Source: Bacteroides fragilis (GTDB taxonomy: Bacteria > Bacillota > Clostridia > Lachnospirales > Lachnospiraceae). From it: 58,550 bases of DNA. Positions within the stretch are counted from its first letter, which is position 1; each line of letters starts with the position of its first letter. Below, one piece after another: positions 52,179-58,550 of this stretch. The notes below the pieces were generated by a model, which was not told where the DNA came from, did no database searches, and saw nothing but the letters and a program-made list of their open reading frames with translations. The translations under genes and the position numbers were made by a program. The stretch is taken from the NCBI GenBank assembly GCA_023664485.1, contig JAMPFK010000017.1, positions 1-58,550 on the forward strand, given 5' to 3'.

Positions 52179-53450
52179 ATGAAGGATATGAAAGTTGCGA
52201 TTTTCGCGGAAGGTTTTATAGGATGGAGCGGCGGAAGGGATTTAATCGCTACGATTGCAGACGGATTGGAAGCATCGGATCAGGTTGATACCGTCTTATT
52301 GATTACAGAGTATTCGCTGTCAGATAAATTTCTGGGCAGGATAAAAGATTTTATTAAGAGTAAAGGGAATTGGGGATACTTTCGTAAACTGTATACCGGG
52401 AGAGCTGCGAATGAAAAGCTGCTAAAAACAAATGAGTCATTATTAATTGAAGTATTTCGCGCATGCTCGCCTGATACAAAAATAGTTAAATATATGTATA
52501 GTGCGAATCGTTTCATGAATACGCGCACAAAAAAACTGAAAGAATATGTACAAAAGAATGGAATTGACATTATAATGCCGCAGACCGAGGTCGCGGATGA
52601 GGATATAGGGATTCCGGTGGTAGGGTATTTATATGATTTTCAACACAAATATTTACTGGATTTTTTTTCGCAGGAGGAAAGAGCGGTAAGGGACAGGAAT
52701 TTTGAAAGACAGATAGAAAAATCCAGGTATCTGGTAGTTGATGCCGAGGACGTAAAAAAGGATATTTATAAATTTTTTCCGGATTATAAAGGGAAAGTAA
52801 TCGTCCTTCCGTTCAAACCTTTTCAGACATTGGAGCTTGAAGAGCAGGCTGATTTGGGTCGTTATGAGCTTCCGGAGAAATATTATGTTATCTGTAACCA
52901 GTTCTGGATTCATAAATCGCACCGGCTTGCTTTTGCGGCATTGGAAAAAATATTTAACGGGGGACATCAGGATATACATCTGGTATGTACGGGAAAGATG
53001 GAAGACAATCGTTTCCCGCAGTATATTCAGGAATTAAAAGAATATCTTTCGGGGCTGAACTGTAAAGATAATATCCATTTAACAGGGTTTATCCCGAAAA
53101 AAGACCAACTGCAGATAATGGACAGAGCAATAGCGCTGGTGCAGCCCACATTATTCGAAGGCGGGCCGGGGGGCGGATCGGTCCGTAACGCGCTGTGTTT
53201 GGGAGTGCCATGCATTGTTTCGGACATAAAGGTGAATCAGGAAATTACAGGATATGAAAACGTATATTTTTTCCAGGCAAATAATGCGGACGACCTGGCG
53301 GATGTGATGCTTGAACATATTCACGATAAGCACCTGGACAGGGAAACGGTAAAAAGAAAAGTAGTACGGAATAAACAGGAGTATGCGGATGAGTTATTAA
53401 GTCAGCTGCTTGAAATTATAGATGATTATAAGAAGGCGGAAGTTGAATGA
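52179..53450 (+). CDS. Family 4-type glycosyltransferase
   Basis: 423 residues with a GT-B fold. The C-terminal half has ALVQPTLFEGGPGGGSVRN, where Glu of the EGG segment is the donor-binding residue, and GVPCIVSDIKVNQE; HLTGFIPKKDQLQIMD precedes it. The N-terminal half is divergent. ATG 52179 follows AGAAGGGA; ATG 52188 is close by. It is the last intact glycosyltransferase of the AT-rich block. Confidence 0.88.
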   Translation: MKDMKVAIFAEGFIGWSGGRDLIATIADGLEASDQVDTVLLITEYSLSDKFLGRIKDFIKSKGNWGYFRKLYTGRAANEKLLKTNESLLIEVFRACSPDTKIVKYMYSANRFMNTRTKKLKEYVQKNGIDIIMPQTEVADEDIGIPVVGYLYDFQHKYLLDFFSQEERAVRDRNFERQIEKSRYLVVDAEDVKKDIYKFFPDYKGKVIVLPFKPFQTLELEEQADLGRYELPEKYYVICNQFWIHKSHRLAFAALEKIFNGGHQDIHLVCTGKMEDNRFPQYIQELKEYLSGLNCKDNIHLTGFIPKKDQLQIMDRAIALVQPTLFEGGPGGGSVRNALCLGVPCIVSDIKVNQEITGYENVYFFQANNADDLADVMLEHIHDKHLDRETVKRKVVRNKQEYADELLSQLLEIIDDYKKAEVE

Positions 53451-53717
53451 ATGGAAAATCAGGCAGTTTTAATAACGTTCAAAGAAACGCTTTGATAGAT
53501 ATTATTTTGCCTGATAGATTTTTTATGTTTTAAGATTATAAATTATACAGGCGTATCTTTTGAAAGAAAACCGTTATATTTCATAGCCGCCTTTCCAATA
53601 TTATACACGGGGAAAAATATTTGGCTGGCATATACAATAGTGGGACTTATTGTTCCGATGTTATGCAGATCGGCGAAGACGGCATTGCGGACTCATCTCA
53701 TAAGAAAGAGCGCCTGA
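53447..53717 (+). pseudogene. Acyltransferase remnant with large internal deletion
   Basis: The start, MNGKSGSFNNVQRNALIDII, is that of an acyltransferase-3 protein, but the frame soon stops (53531-53533). From about 53505 another frame gives the C-terminal end of the same family (FERKPLYFIAAFPILYTG, GKNIWLAYTIVGLIVP), ending at 53715-53717. About 250-300 residues of membrane core are missing. It overlaps the GT4 stop (ATGA) and precedes an intact member of the family. Confidence 0.72.
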
Positions 53718-53776
53718 CTGAACAGCAGTGAAGGGAGAGTCTGTGGAAAAAAAGATATCGGAATGAAAAAATTGAT

Positions 53777-54757
53777 ATGCTTCGGGGCATTGCAATCATA
53801 TTGGTCATGGTTGGTCATGGCGTTGGTTTATTAGTCGATACAGATATTATTCCTTCCGATGTGGGCGGGTTTATTTATGATGCCATATATACCTTTCATA
53901 TGCCTTTATTTTTCATGATCTCCGGGTATCTTTACAGAAATAACAATGAAAAAGCCTTCAATATCATCATAAAAAATGTAATAACATTTTATATTCCATA
54001 TCTGTTCCTGAATTATTTATATTGGTTTGAGAGAGCCATAGCGTCCGGAGTATTTGGAATACAGCTGATGCGGGAAGAGTATCCGGGGGGAATAGAACTG
54101 TTATGGCGGGGAGATTGGCTGACATGGTTTTTATTAAGCCTGATGCTTGTGAAAATTGTATTTAATCTTTTGGATACATATGTATCGGATATATCTGCAT
54201 TCGTTATGTTTTCCTTATTCTTCTGGTTATATGATATTTTCTCATGTGCAGTACTGTATTATCTGCAGTGGGGGGTTTTCTTTTGTCTGGGCTATATCAT
54301 GAATCGGTATTCTGTTGAAACAAAACGGAAAAGTATCCTATATATCGGGTGTATCAATCTGCTCTTGTTCGGTATAGAAAGATATGCTTTATGCGGATTG
54401 GATGAAATTGTAAAAATCTTTACGGGCGTATCAGTTTTTGGAATGTATATGTGCATCAAAAAGATTCCCCATATAAAGCTGTTGGCATTATGTGGGAAAA
54501 ACAGTATGGTAATTTATATAATACACGGATTATCGCAATATGTCTGTTATTATGTGATAACTGAGATATTGCATATAAGAGTTTCTTTCATTCTATTATC
54601 TTTTATGATTGTCCTGCAGCTTCTTCTGGCTTTTTTGGTAGTAAAATTATTTACAGAAGTGAAGTATCTACATTGGCTGCAAATAATATTTTACCCTTAT
54701 AAATATATTGTCGAAAAAAAGAGACAGGCGTCTGCAGCAGACGTGAACGGCAGATAG
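53777..54757 (+). CDS. Acyltransferase family 3 membrane protein
   Basis: 326+ residues with about ten helices; the N terminus LRGIAIILVMVGHG carries the catalytic-type His, and FHMPLFFMISGYLY is the conserved second block. It would O-acetylate (or similarly acylate) the surface glycan. The ATG at 53777 has no ribosome site; family members start about ten residues earlier. A GTG at 53743 with GAAGGGAGA upstream would supply this as ME...RYRNEKID, but it is one base out of frame across a run of seven A (53747-53753). A CTG at 53741 is in frame. Start is therefore uncertain. Confidence 0.82.
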   Translation: MLRGIAIILVMVGHGVGLLVDTDIIPSDVGGFIYDAIYTFHMPLFFMISGYLYRNNNEKAFNIIIKNVITFYIPYLFLNYLYWFERAIASGVFGIQLMREEYPGGIELLWRGDWLTWFLLSLMLVKIVFNLLDTYVSDISAFVMFSLFFWLYDIFSCAVLYYLQWGVFFCLGYIMNRYSVETKRKSILYIGCINLLLFGIERYALCGLDEIVKIFTGVSVFGMYMCIKKIPHIKLLALCGKNSMVIYIIHGLSQYVCYYVITEILHIRVSFILLSFMIVLQLLLAFLVVKLFTEVKYLHWLQIIFYPYKYIVEKKRQASAADVNGR

Positions 54758-54870
54758 CGTACTTCGACGGCAGGGGCAAAGTATGTGACGATGTGGGGAT
54801 TGGAAATGGAGGATGATTAAGAGCGTATTGGTATTCTGCCGGAATAAATGCTGTTGTCCTGTGAACAGGC

Positions 54871-54899
54871 TTTACACTCCTTAAACAATCCGCTATAAT
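54871..54899 (+). promoter_or_regulatory. Promoter for the 53-residue small ORF
   Basis: TTTACA, 17 bp, TATAAT, a near-consensus promoter ending 28 bp before the ATG. Confidence 0.75.
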
Positions 54900-54927
54900 A
54901 AATATACCAAAATAAAAAGGTGAAAGG

Positions 54928-55089
54928 ATGGTAAACGCAATGAATAATCAGGAATTATGCATCTTGCTTGATTCAATATTAGCATTACTTGATACGAATA
55001 ATGTTGAAAAGGCAAAAGAAGTCATAAAAAACGGCATCAAAAGAATTGACAAAGGTATGACGACAAGCAGTACAGACAGCACAGAATAA
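54928..55089 (+). CDS. 53-residue hydrophilic protein, unknown
   Basis: A short, well-supported gene below usual length limits: strong promoter, AAAAGGTGAAAGG before the start, and a protein (MVNAMNNQELCILLDSILAL, then KAKEVIKNGIKRIDKG) that is largely helical and charged. ATG 54940 is an alternative start. It lies just before the toxin locus and could be its companion or independent. I do not recognise it. Confidence 0.6.
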   Translation: MVNAMNNQELCILLDSILALLDTNNVEKAKEVIKNGIKRIDKGMTTSSTDSTE

Positions 55090-55135
55090 CAACCATATTA
55101 TTCATACGTTTGTCGTGAAAAAGCCGGAATATCCC

Positions 55136-55164
55136 TTGTGACATCCGACATTTTCTGATAAAAT
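55136..55164 (+). promoter_or_regulatory. Promoter of the holin-like toxin mRNA
   Basis: TTGTGA, 17 bp, TAAAAT, about 100 bp before the toxin start. The leader carries a hairpin (CAGAGGG/CCCTCTG, near 55216-55235). Confidence 0.6.
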
Positions 55165-55265
55165 ATCTTTATGGGGTATTGCCATAACGGGTAGGCGGTC
55201 AGTCTTTCTCAGCAGAGGGGACTGTCCCTCTGACTACGGATAAAACCGGGAAAGGGGGATTGCTT

Positions 55266-55412
55266 ATGAGTGGCTATGAACTGCTGACGGTTGTTCTGAT
55301 GATTCCTGGAATCATCGTGTCGATTCTGATAGCATACATAAACAACACAAAAAGTAACCGCTCTTTGGCCGAGGAACGCGGTTACTTTTTTGTAATCAAT
55401 TTTCAAGGCTGA
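55266..55412 (+). CDS. Holin-like toxin of a type I toxin-antitoxin locus
   Basis: A 48-residue protein with one membrane helix (about 6-25: LLTVVLMIPGIIVSILIAYI) after MSGYE, matching the putative holin-like toxins of Firmicutes. AAAGGGGG precedes the ATG. The frame runs on through the hairpin region (SNRSLAEERGYFFVIN), so it has a longer tail than the typical ~30-35 residues. An antisense RNA overlaps its 3' half. Expression at high level would be expected to depolarise the membrane. Confidence 0.75.
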   Translation: MSGYELLTVVLMIPGIIVSILIAYINNTKSNRSLAEERGYFFVINFQG

Positions 55413-55439
55413 CCGTCTATCGGCAGTACCTCTTTTTGT
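55347..55439 (-). ncRNA. Antisense antitoxin RNA of the type I locus
   Basis: A transcript from the reverse-strand promoter at 55446-55474 would run about 90 bases and end at the AGTAACCGC/GCGGTTACT hairpin (55349-55391), which has T-rich tails on both strands and so can terminate from either side. It is complementary to the 3' part of the toxin mRNA, the classic type I arrangement. Ends are inferred, not measured. Confidence 0.65.
55407..55437 (+). terminator. Terminator of the toxin mRNA
   Basis: A 6-bp stem CTG-CCG/CGG-CAG with a bulged A, followed by TCTTTTT. Confidence 0.6.
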
Positions 55440-55445
55440 ATTTTT

Positions 55446-55474
55446 ATTGTAGCAGATTTCCCTGCTCCTGTCAA
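55446..55474 (-). promoter_or_regulatory. Promoter of the antisense RNA
   Basis: On the reverse strand TTGACA, 17 bp, TACAAT: nearly perfect consensus and stronger than the toxin promoter, as expected for an antitoxin RNA. Confidence 0.8.
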
Positions 55475-55477
55475 ATG

Positions 55478-55594
55478 CAGCGGAATGTTCCGCTGAAATC
55501 ATTCTATGCCGGATTCCGCGCAAAGGCAGGAGATTCGTTTTATCATATAACAGGGACACAATGACAGGATTTGGATAAATTCAAGTGTTTATCC
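55478..55594. repeat. Palindromes in the 300-bp gap before the polymerase-like gene
   Basis: CAGCGGAA, TG, TTCCGCTG (55478-55495) is a perfect 8-bp-arm palindrome, and GGATAAA/TTTATCC flank 8 bases at 55573-55594. The rest of 55413-55718 holds the antitoxin promoter and an AT-rich stretch with a TATAAT at 55671 but no convincing -35 box. No gene is visible. Confidence 0.5.
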
Positions 55595-55718
55595 GCAGAA
55601 TGATATAATCCTGAAAATAATTGATGCAATCTCTTTTTGTTTGTGATATGCTATTAGATGTATAGTTTTGTATAATAAAATATATTTGTAATAGCTAAGA
55701 CGGGAGAGGGACATCAAC

Positions 55719-57095
55719 ATGACGACAAAAGTCAATATCATATGGCTTTCAGATAAACTTATCTTATTTTTGTTTATGGCATCCATGCTTCTGCCCAGGG
55801 ATGTTATAGTCGCTGATTTTCCCGTTTACAGTCTGCTGCTTTTTCTGGCGGCGTTTAGCTGGGTGGCAGTCAGAATTTTTTTATGGCAAAAAGATGGACA
55901 GGCACTCCGGCCGGTACGATATTGGACAGACATAATGGCTGCTTTTGTTGTTTTTTATGAAGTGGCGTCAATCGTGCGGAAGCTGTTTCAGGATTCCGGT
56001 CAGGGCGTGATCGATTTTTCCGGAAATGCGGAAGCGCTCGCTTTCGTGGCGCTTTATTTCTGCCTGTCTTCCGGCATACGCTTCAGACAGCTTTATTTTG
56101 ATATGCTTTTATATGGAGGATTGCTGCTTTGCGCCGTTTTTTTGTTCCCATATTTTACGGGGATACCGGTGAATGGCTATGGGACGCTGCAAAGTGGAGG
56201 CGCGGCGGCCTCCTGTTTTCTGTTGGTCTGTATGGTCGGCGTTTATCAGTATTGCTTCTGTCGGGACAGACTGCGTTCCTGTTTTTATCTGGCGGTATCT
56301 GTAGTCGGCTTTCTGGCGCTGTTTGTCAATCAGAATATCGTCAGTTTCTGGCTGATGACGGCGTATTTTATTGCGGTGCCGGTTTTGCTGAGGCCGACGG
56401 CGTATCTGGTAAAGAAGAATGCGCAGATGTTCTTTCTGTTCGGTTTTATGCTGAGTAATATGAGCCTTTTGACGGAATATACTCAGATTTTCCTGGCTGA
56501 GTTTTCCTACTCGCTGGAGCACAGCGTATATCTGGATTTACTTCTGGCGGCCGGAGGGATTTTCTTTTTCCATTATTGGGATAAAATTCCCGAAGGAGTC
56601 GATTTGGAGCGGCTCGTCATGCGGAAAATGCGCCGCGTCTACAAGGGGCTGCTTATGGCGCTTTGCATTCTTTTTGCGGGAACGATTATCGGCGCGGACA
56701 GATGGGCTGCGCTCGGTGAAAAAATGTCGGACGAGGCATGGAGGGGGTTTGCGTTGCCGCTTGCGGAATCGGTGAGGTATGAAGAAAGCGGTTTTTATCT
56801 GTGTTTCCGGGAAGCGGGAGCCGGGACTGCGCTTTTTGTCATCGTTTTTCTGATTTTCTTAATGGAAAGGCTGAGGCGGAATTATGGATTGGATAAACCC
56901 ATGACAGGAATTCTGACGTTGATAGCCGTTATCTTTATGGTACAGATGTTGTTTTGGAAACCGGCGGCAAACACGCTGACAATTTATTTTATGCTGCTTT
57001 TGTTCGCGGCATTTCAGAAAGAAGAAAGGCCCGGACTGGTCAGTATTAAAATCCGGGGAGAAGCATTGAAAGGAAGGGGTATGAAAAAATGTTGA
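55719..57095 (+). CDS. Polytopic membrane protein, possibly O-antigen polymerase/ligase-like
   Basis: 458 residues with 10-12 hydrophobic segments and a large loop near residues 340-370 (WRGFALPLAESVRYEESGFYL), where Arg-rich loops of Wzy/WaaL-type proteins lie. The overall topology resembles polysaccharide polymerases, which the locus otherwise lacks, but I see no decisive motif, so function is inferred from context. It overlaps the next gene by 7 bp. Confidence 0.6.
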   Translation: MTTKVNIIWLSDKLILFLFMASMLLPRDVIVADFPVYSLLLFLAAFSWVAVRIFLWQKDGQALRPVRYWTDIMAAFVVFYEVASIVRKLFQDSGQGVIDFSGNAEALAFVALYFCLSSGIRFRQLYFDMLLYGGLLLCAVFLFPYFTGIPVNGYGTLQSGGAAASCFLLVCMVGVYQYCFCRDRLRSCFYLAVSVVGFLALFVNQNIVSFWLMTAYFIAVPVLLRPTAYLVKKNAQMFFLFGFMLSNMSLLTEYTQIFLAEFSYSLEHSVYLDLLLAAGGIFFFHYWDKIPEGVDLERLVMRKMRRVYKGLLMALCILFAGTIIGADRWAALGEKMSDEAWRGFALPLAESVRYEESGFYLCFREAGAGTALFVIVFLIFLMERLRRNYGLDKPMTGILTLIAVIFMVQMLFWKPAANTLTIYFMLLLFAAFQKEERPGLVSIKIRGEALKGRGMKKC

Positions 57096-57838
57096 AAAAA
57101 GGAACCAAAATCTCAGTCTGCGGAAGAAGGGTAAAAATGTGGATTGGAAGATGCGCAGCGGCGGCAGTTATTTTCTGCGGGCTGGCGGGAGCGGAGGCGT
57201 TTTCGCTTTATGCGAAGGCGCAGGCAGGAGACGGGCAGGCAGGCGCAGCACAGGCGCAGGATGCCGCCGGAACGTCGGAAAATGGGGATTCAGGGGAGCT
57301 GGAAACGTATGAACAGGGGATGGTTCTGGAGGCGGAGAAGCGCGTTGAAATGAAAGCGGCGCCGGAAGAAACGGCGGAAACGTTGATGAGCTTTCAGAAA
57401 GGCAGCCTGGTTTTTGCTGTGGGCGGGCCGGAAGACGGCTGGTACCGCGTAATCTATCAGGGGAATGAGGGATATGTGGAGGAAGACGCCCTTACCGCTC
57501 TGGAAATCGATATAGAGGGCCTGAACGCGGAAATGGCGGCCAATGAGGAGGAGACGAAGTTCGTCGTGGAAGTCGTGGAAAAGTATCGTGCGGATGCGCG
57601 GCGTTCCAAAATGTGGGGGACGATTATTATCGTACTTGTGATCGGCATTTTTGGCGTCGGCATCTTCTCGGCGGTAAGAGGCGGCCGGAATGAGGAAGCC
57701 GAAAAGAACAGCCGGAAAGACGCTGAAAGGAATGATGATAGAGATAACGGGAGAAAAGCCGGCAAAGGCGATGGCGGGGCCGGAAGGAAAAAGCGGAAAA
57801 AGGAATCGGAGAAAATAGAAATCGAGGATTTGGATTAA
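57089..57838 (+). CDS. Membrane-anchored SH3b-domain protein
   Basis: 249 residues: an N-terminal helix (about 20-38) ending AEAFSLYAKA, a Gln/Ala/Gly-rich linker, an extracytoplasmic bacterial SH3 domain (about 85-135: VEMKAAPEETAETLMSF, DGWYRVIYQGNEGYVEEDAL), a second helix (about 173-192) and a highly charged Lys/Glu/Asp cytoplasmic tail. SH3b domains bind cell-wall peptides or glycans, so it may tie the polysaccharide machinery to the wall. It is cotranslated with the polymerase-like gene. Confidence 0.8.
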   Translation: MLKKGTKISVCGRRVKMWIGRCAAAAVIFCGLAGAEAFSLYAKAQAGDGQAGAAQAQDAAGTSENGDSGELETYEQGMVLEAEKRVEMKAAPEETAETLMSFQKGSLVFAVGGPEDGWYRVIYQGNEGYVEEDALTALEIDIEGLNAEMAANEEETKFVVEVVEKYRADARRSKMWGTIIIVLVIGIFGVGIFSAVRGGRNEEAEKNSRKDAERNDDRDNGRKAGKGDGGAGRKKRKKESEKIEIEDLD

Positions 57839-57893
57839 GGGTGTTGTGGTCAAGCATTTTTGTAACACCTGTGGCTAAAAAAATCAGCTTTAT

Positions 57894-58550
57894 TTATGAC
57901 GCAATCCGTGCCTGATAAGGTGTATGGTAATTGTTATAACTATGGGGACGCACATGGTTATAGCTGACATAGGCAAGTTCTTCCACTGCCTGATAGAGCG
58001 CTTCCTCTGTCCGAAATTCATACAGATTGGTGCATTCGTTTTTCAGCGTGTTGAAATATCTCTCCATCGGCGTATTGTCATATGGGTATCCCGCCTTGCT
58101 CATGCTTTGCGTCACATGGACGGATTCACAGAATTCCACAAATGCCCTGGATGTGTATTGGGAGCCCTGGCCGCTGTGCAGGATCAATTCCCCTTTCCAT
58201 GCAGGTTGCGAATCCAATACTTTTTGCAGTGTACGGATCGCAAGGCCACTGGTGATGTGGCGGTCTGTGATGCTGGCGATAACACTGCGGTCATACAGGT
58301 CAATGATGGTGCAGTTGTATCTTGCTTCATGATCTGCAAGGAACAGGTATGTAAAATCGGTACACCATTTCTGGTTTACTTTCTCTGCGGTGAAGTCCTG
58401 ATCCAGCTTATTTTCAAATACCCTGTGCGGCTTTCCATGTTGATAATCCGGTTTCTTCGGACGGACAACAGAATGCAGTCCGAGTTCTGTATTCCTATAT
58501 TTGTGTATGGCTGCGGGACTGTAATGATATCCCCTTCGTGCCAGATAAAC
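57894..58550 (-). CDS. IS3-family transposase (OrfB), runs off the window
   Basis: The reverse-strand frame stays open from the right edge of the window to the stop at 57894. The DDE integrase core is visible: QKWCTDFTYLFL (first Asp), CTIIDLYDRSVIA (second), LHSGQGSQYTSRAF and ERYFNTLKNE (catalytic Glu), with YNHVRPHSYNNYHTPYQAR at the end, all typical of IS3/IS150 OrfB. The first part and OrfA lie beyond the window. One end of the IS should fall within 57840-57894. Confidence 0.93.
   Translation of the reverse strand, partial: VYLARRGYHYSPAAIHKYRNTELGLHSVVRPKKPDYQHGKPHRVFENKLDQDFTAEKVNQKWCTDFTYLFLADHEARYNCTIIDLYDRSVIASITDRHITSGLAIRTLQKVLDSQPAWKGELILHSGQGSQYTSRAFVEFCESVHVTQSMSKAGYPYDNTPMERYFNTLKNECTNLYEFRTEEALYQAVEELAYVSYNHVRPHSYNNYHTPYQARIAS

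Noticed and set aside
55209..55559. Reverse-strand 116-codon protein across the toxin locus
   Set aside because: The region is better explained by an antisense RNA with a consensus promoter and terminator; no ribosome site.
57840..57872. Terminator after the SH3 gene (GGTGTT/AACACC)
   Set aside because: Loop too long and no T-run at the stem; it more likely belongs to the IS end, whose exact border I cannot fix.

Overview
The window is a 58.5-kb stretch of a chromosome that reads as an anaerobic gut-type Firmicute, most likely a Lachnospiraceae (Clostridia). This rests on gene content: a sodium-pumping decarboxylase operon, an Rnf complex in the clostridial order C-D-G-E-A-B, the SCIFF peptide with its radical SAM maturase, adjacent ispH and S1-protein genes, fused SecDF, BioY under a BirA-type operator, and TIGR04086/HI0933/CNNM-family housekeeping genes. 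Assignment to a genus is not possible from the sequence alone.

Layout. 1-4 kb: sodium-translocating oxaloacetate decarboxylase operon (gamma, biotin carrier, beta, alpha) ending in a clear terminator. 4-9 kb: a chemoreceptor, a TetR and an RpiR regulator and an HI0933-type flavoprotein. 9-12.6 kb: cmk-ispH-S1 protein-cheR. 12.7-13.8 kb: a reverse-strand RNase H-like nuclease. 14-20 kb: the rnf operon followed by a ferredoxin-type aldo/keto reductase; then a MATE exporter and a decayed HxlR regulator. 22-25.5 kb: hisS-aspS with a short structured leader. 25.5-30.3 kb: bioY with BirA box, DUF1284, SseB-like, a HAD phosphatase, a CNNM/CorC protein and a small membrane protein. 30.4-34.5 kb: SCIFF precursor, its maturase, SecDF. 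34.5-58 kb: an accessory, largely AT-richer surface-glycan region running from an XRE regulator and a secreted protein with three tandem promoter-like repeats, through GT-C, GT2 and GT4 glycosyltransferases, an epimerase, a radical SAM/SPASM enzyme, methyltransferases, a HAD-fused protein, a Wzx-type flippase, a DegT aminotransferase and acyltransferases, to a polymerase-like membrane protein and an SH3 protein. An IS3 transposase runs off the right edge.

How it fits together. The first half supports sodium/proton and ferredoxin-linked energy metabolism: decarboxylase and Rnf both convert redox or decarboxylation energy into an ion gradient, and biotin uptake (BioY) supplies the carrier cofactor. 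The second half would build and export a decorated cell-surface polysaccharide. It carries marks of instability: a methyltransferase switched out of frame by one base at a G8 tract, an acyltransferase reduced to its two ends, a second acyltransferase whose natural start is out of frame at an A7 tract, a 101-bp inverted-repeat element, a type I toxin-antitoxin locus and an IS element.

The items most worth following are the G8 phase-switch candidate, the triplicated promoter module, the Cys-rich tail of RnfE with its own internal ribosome site, and the radical SAM/SPASM enzyme inside the glycan locus.
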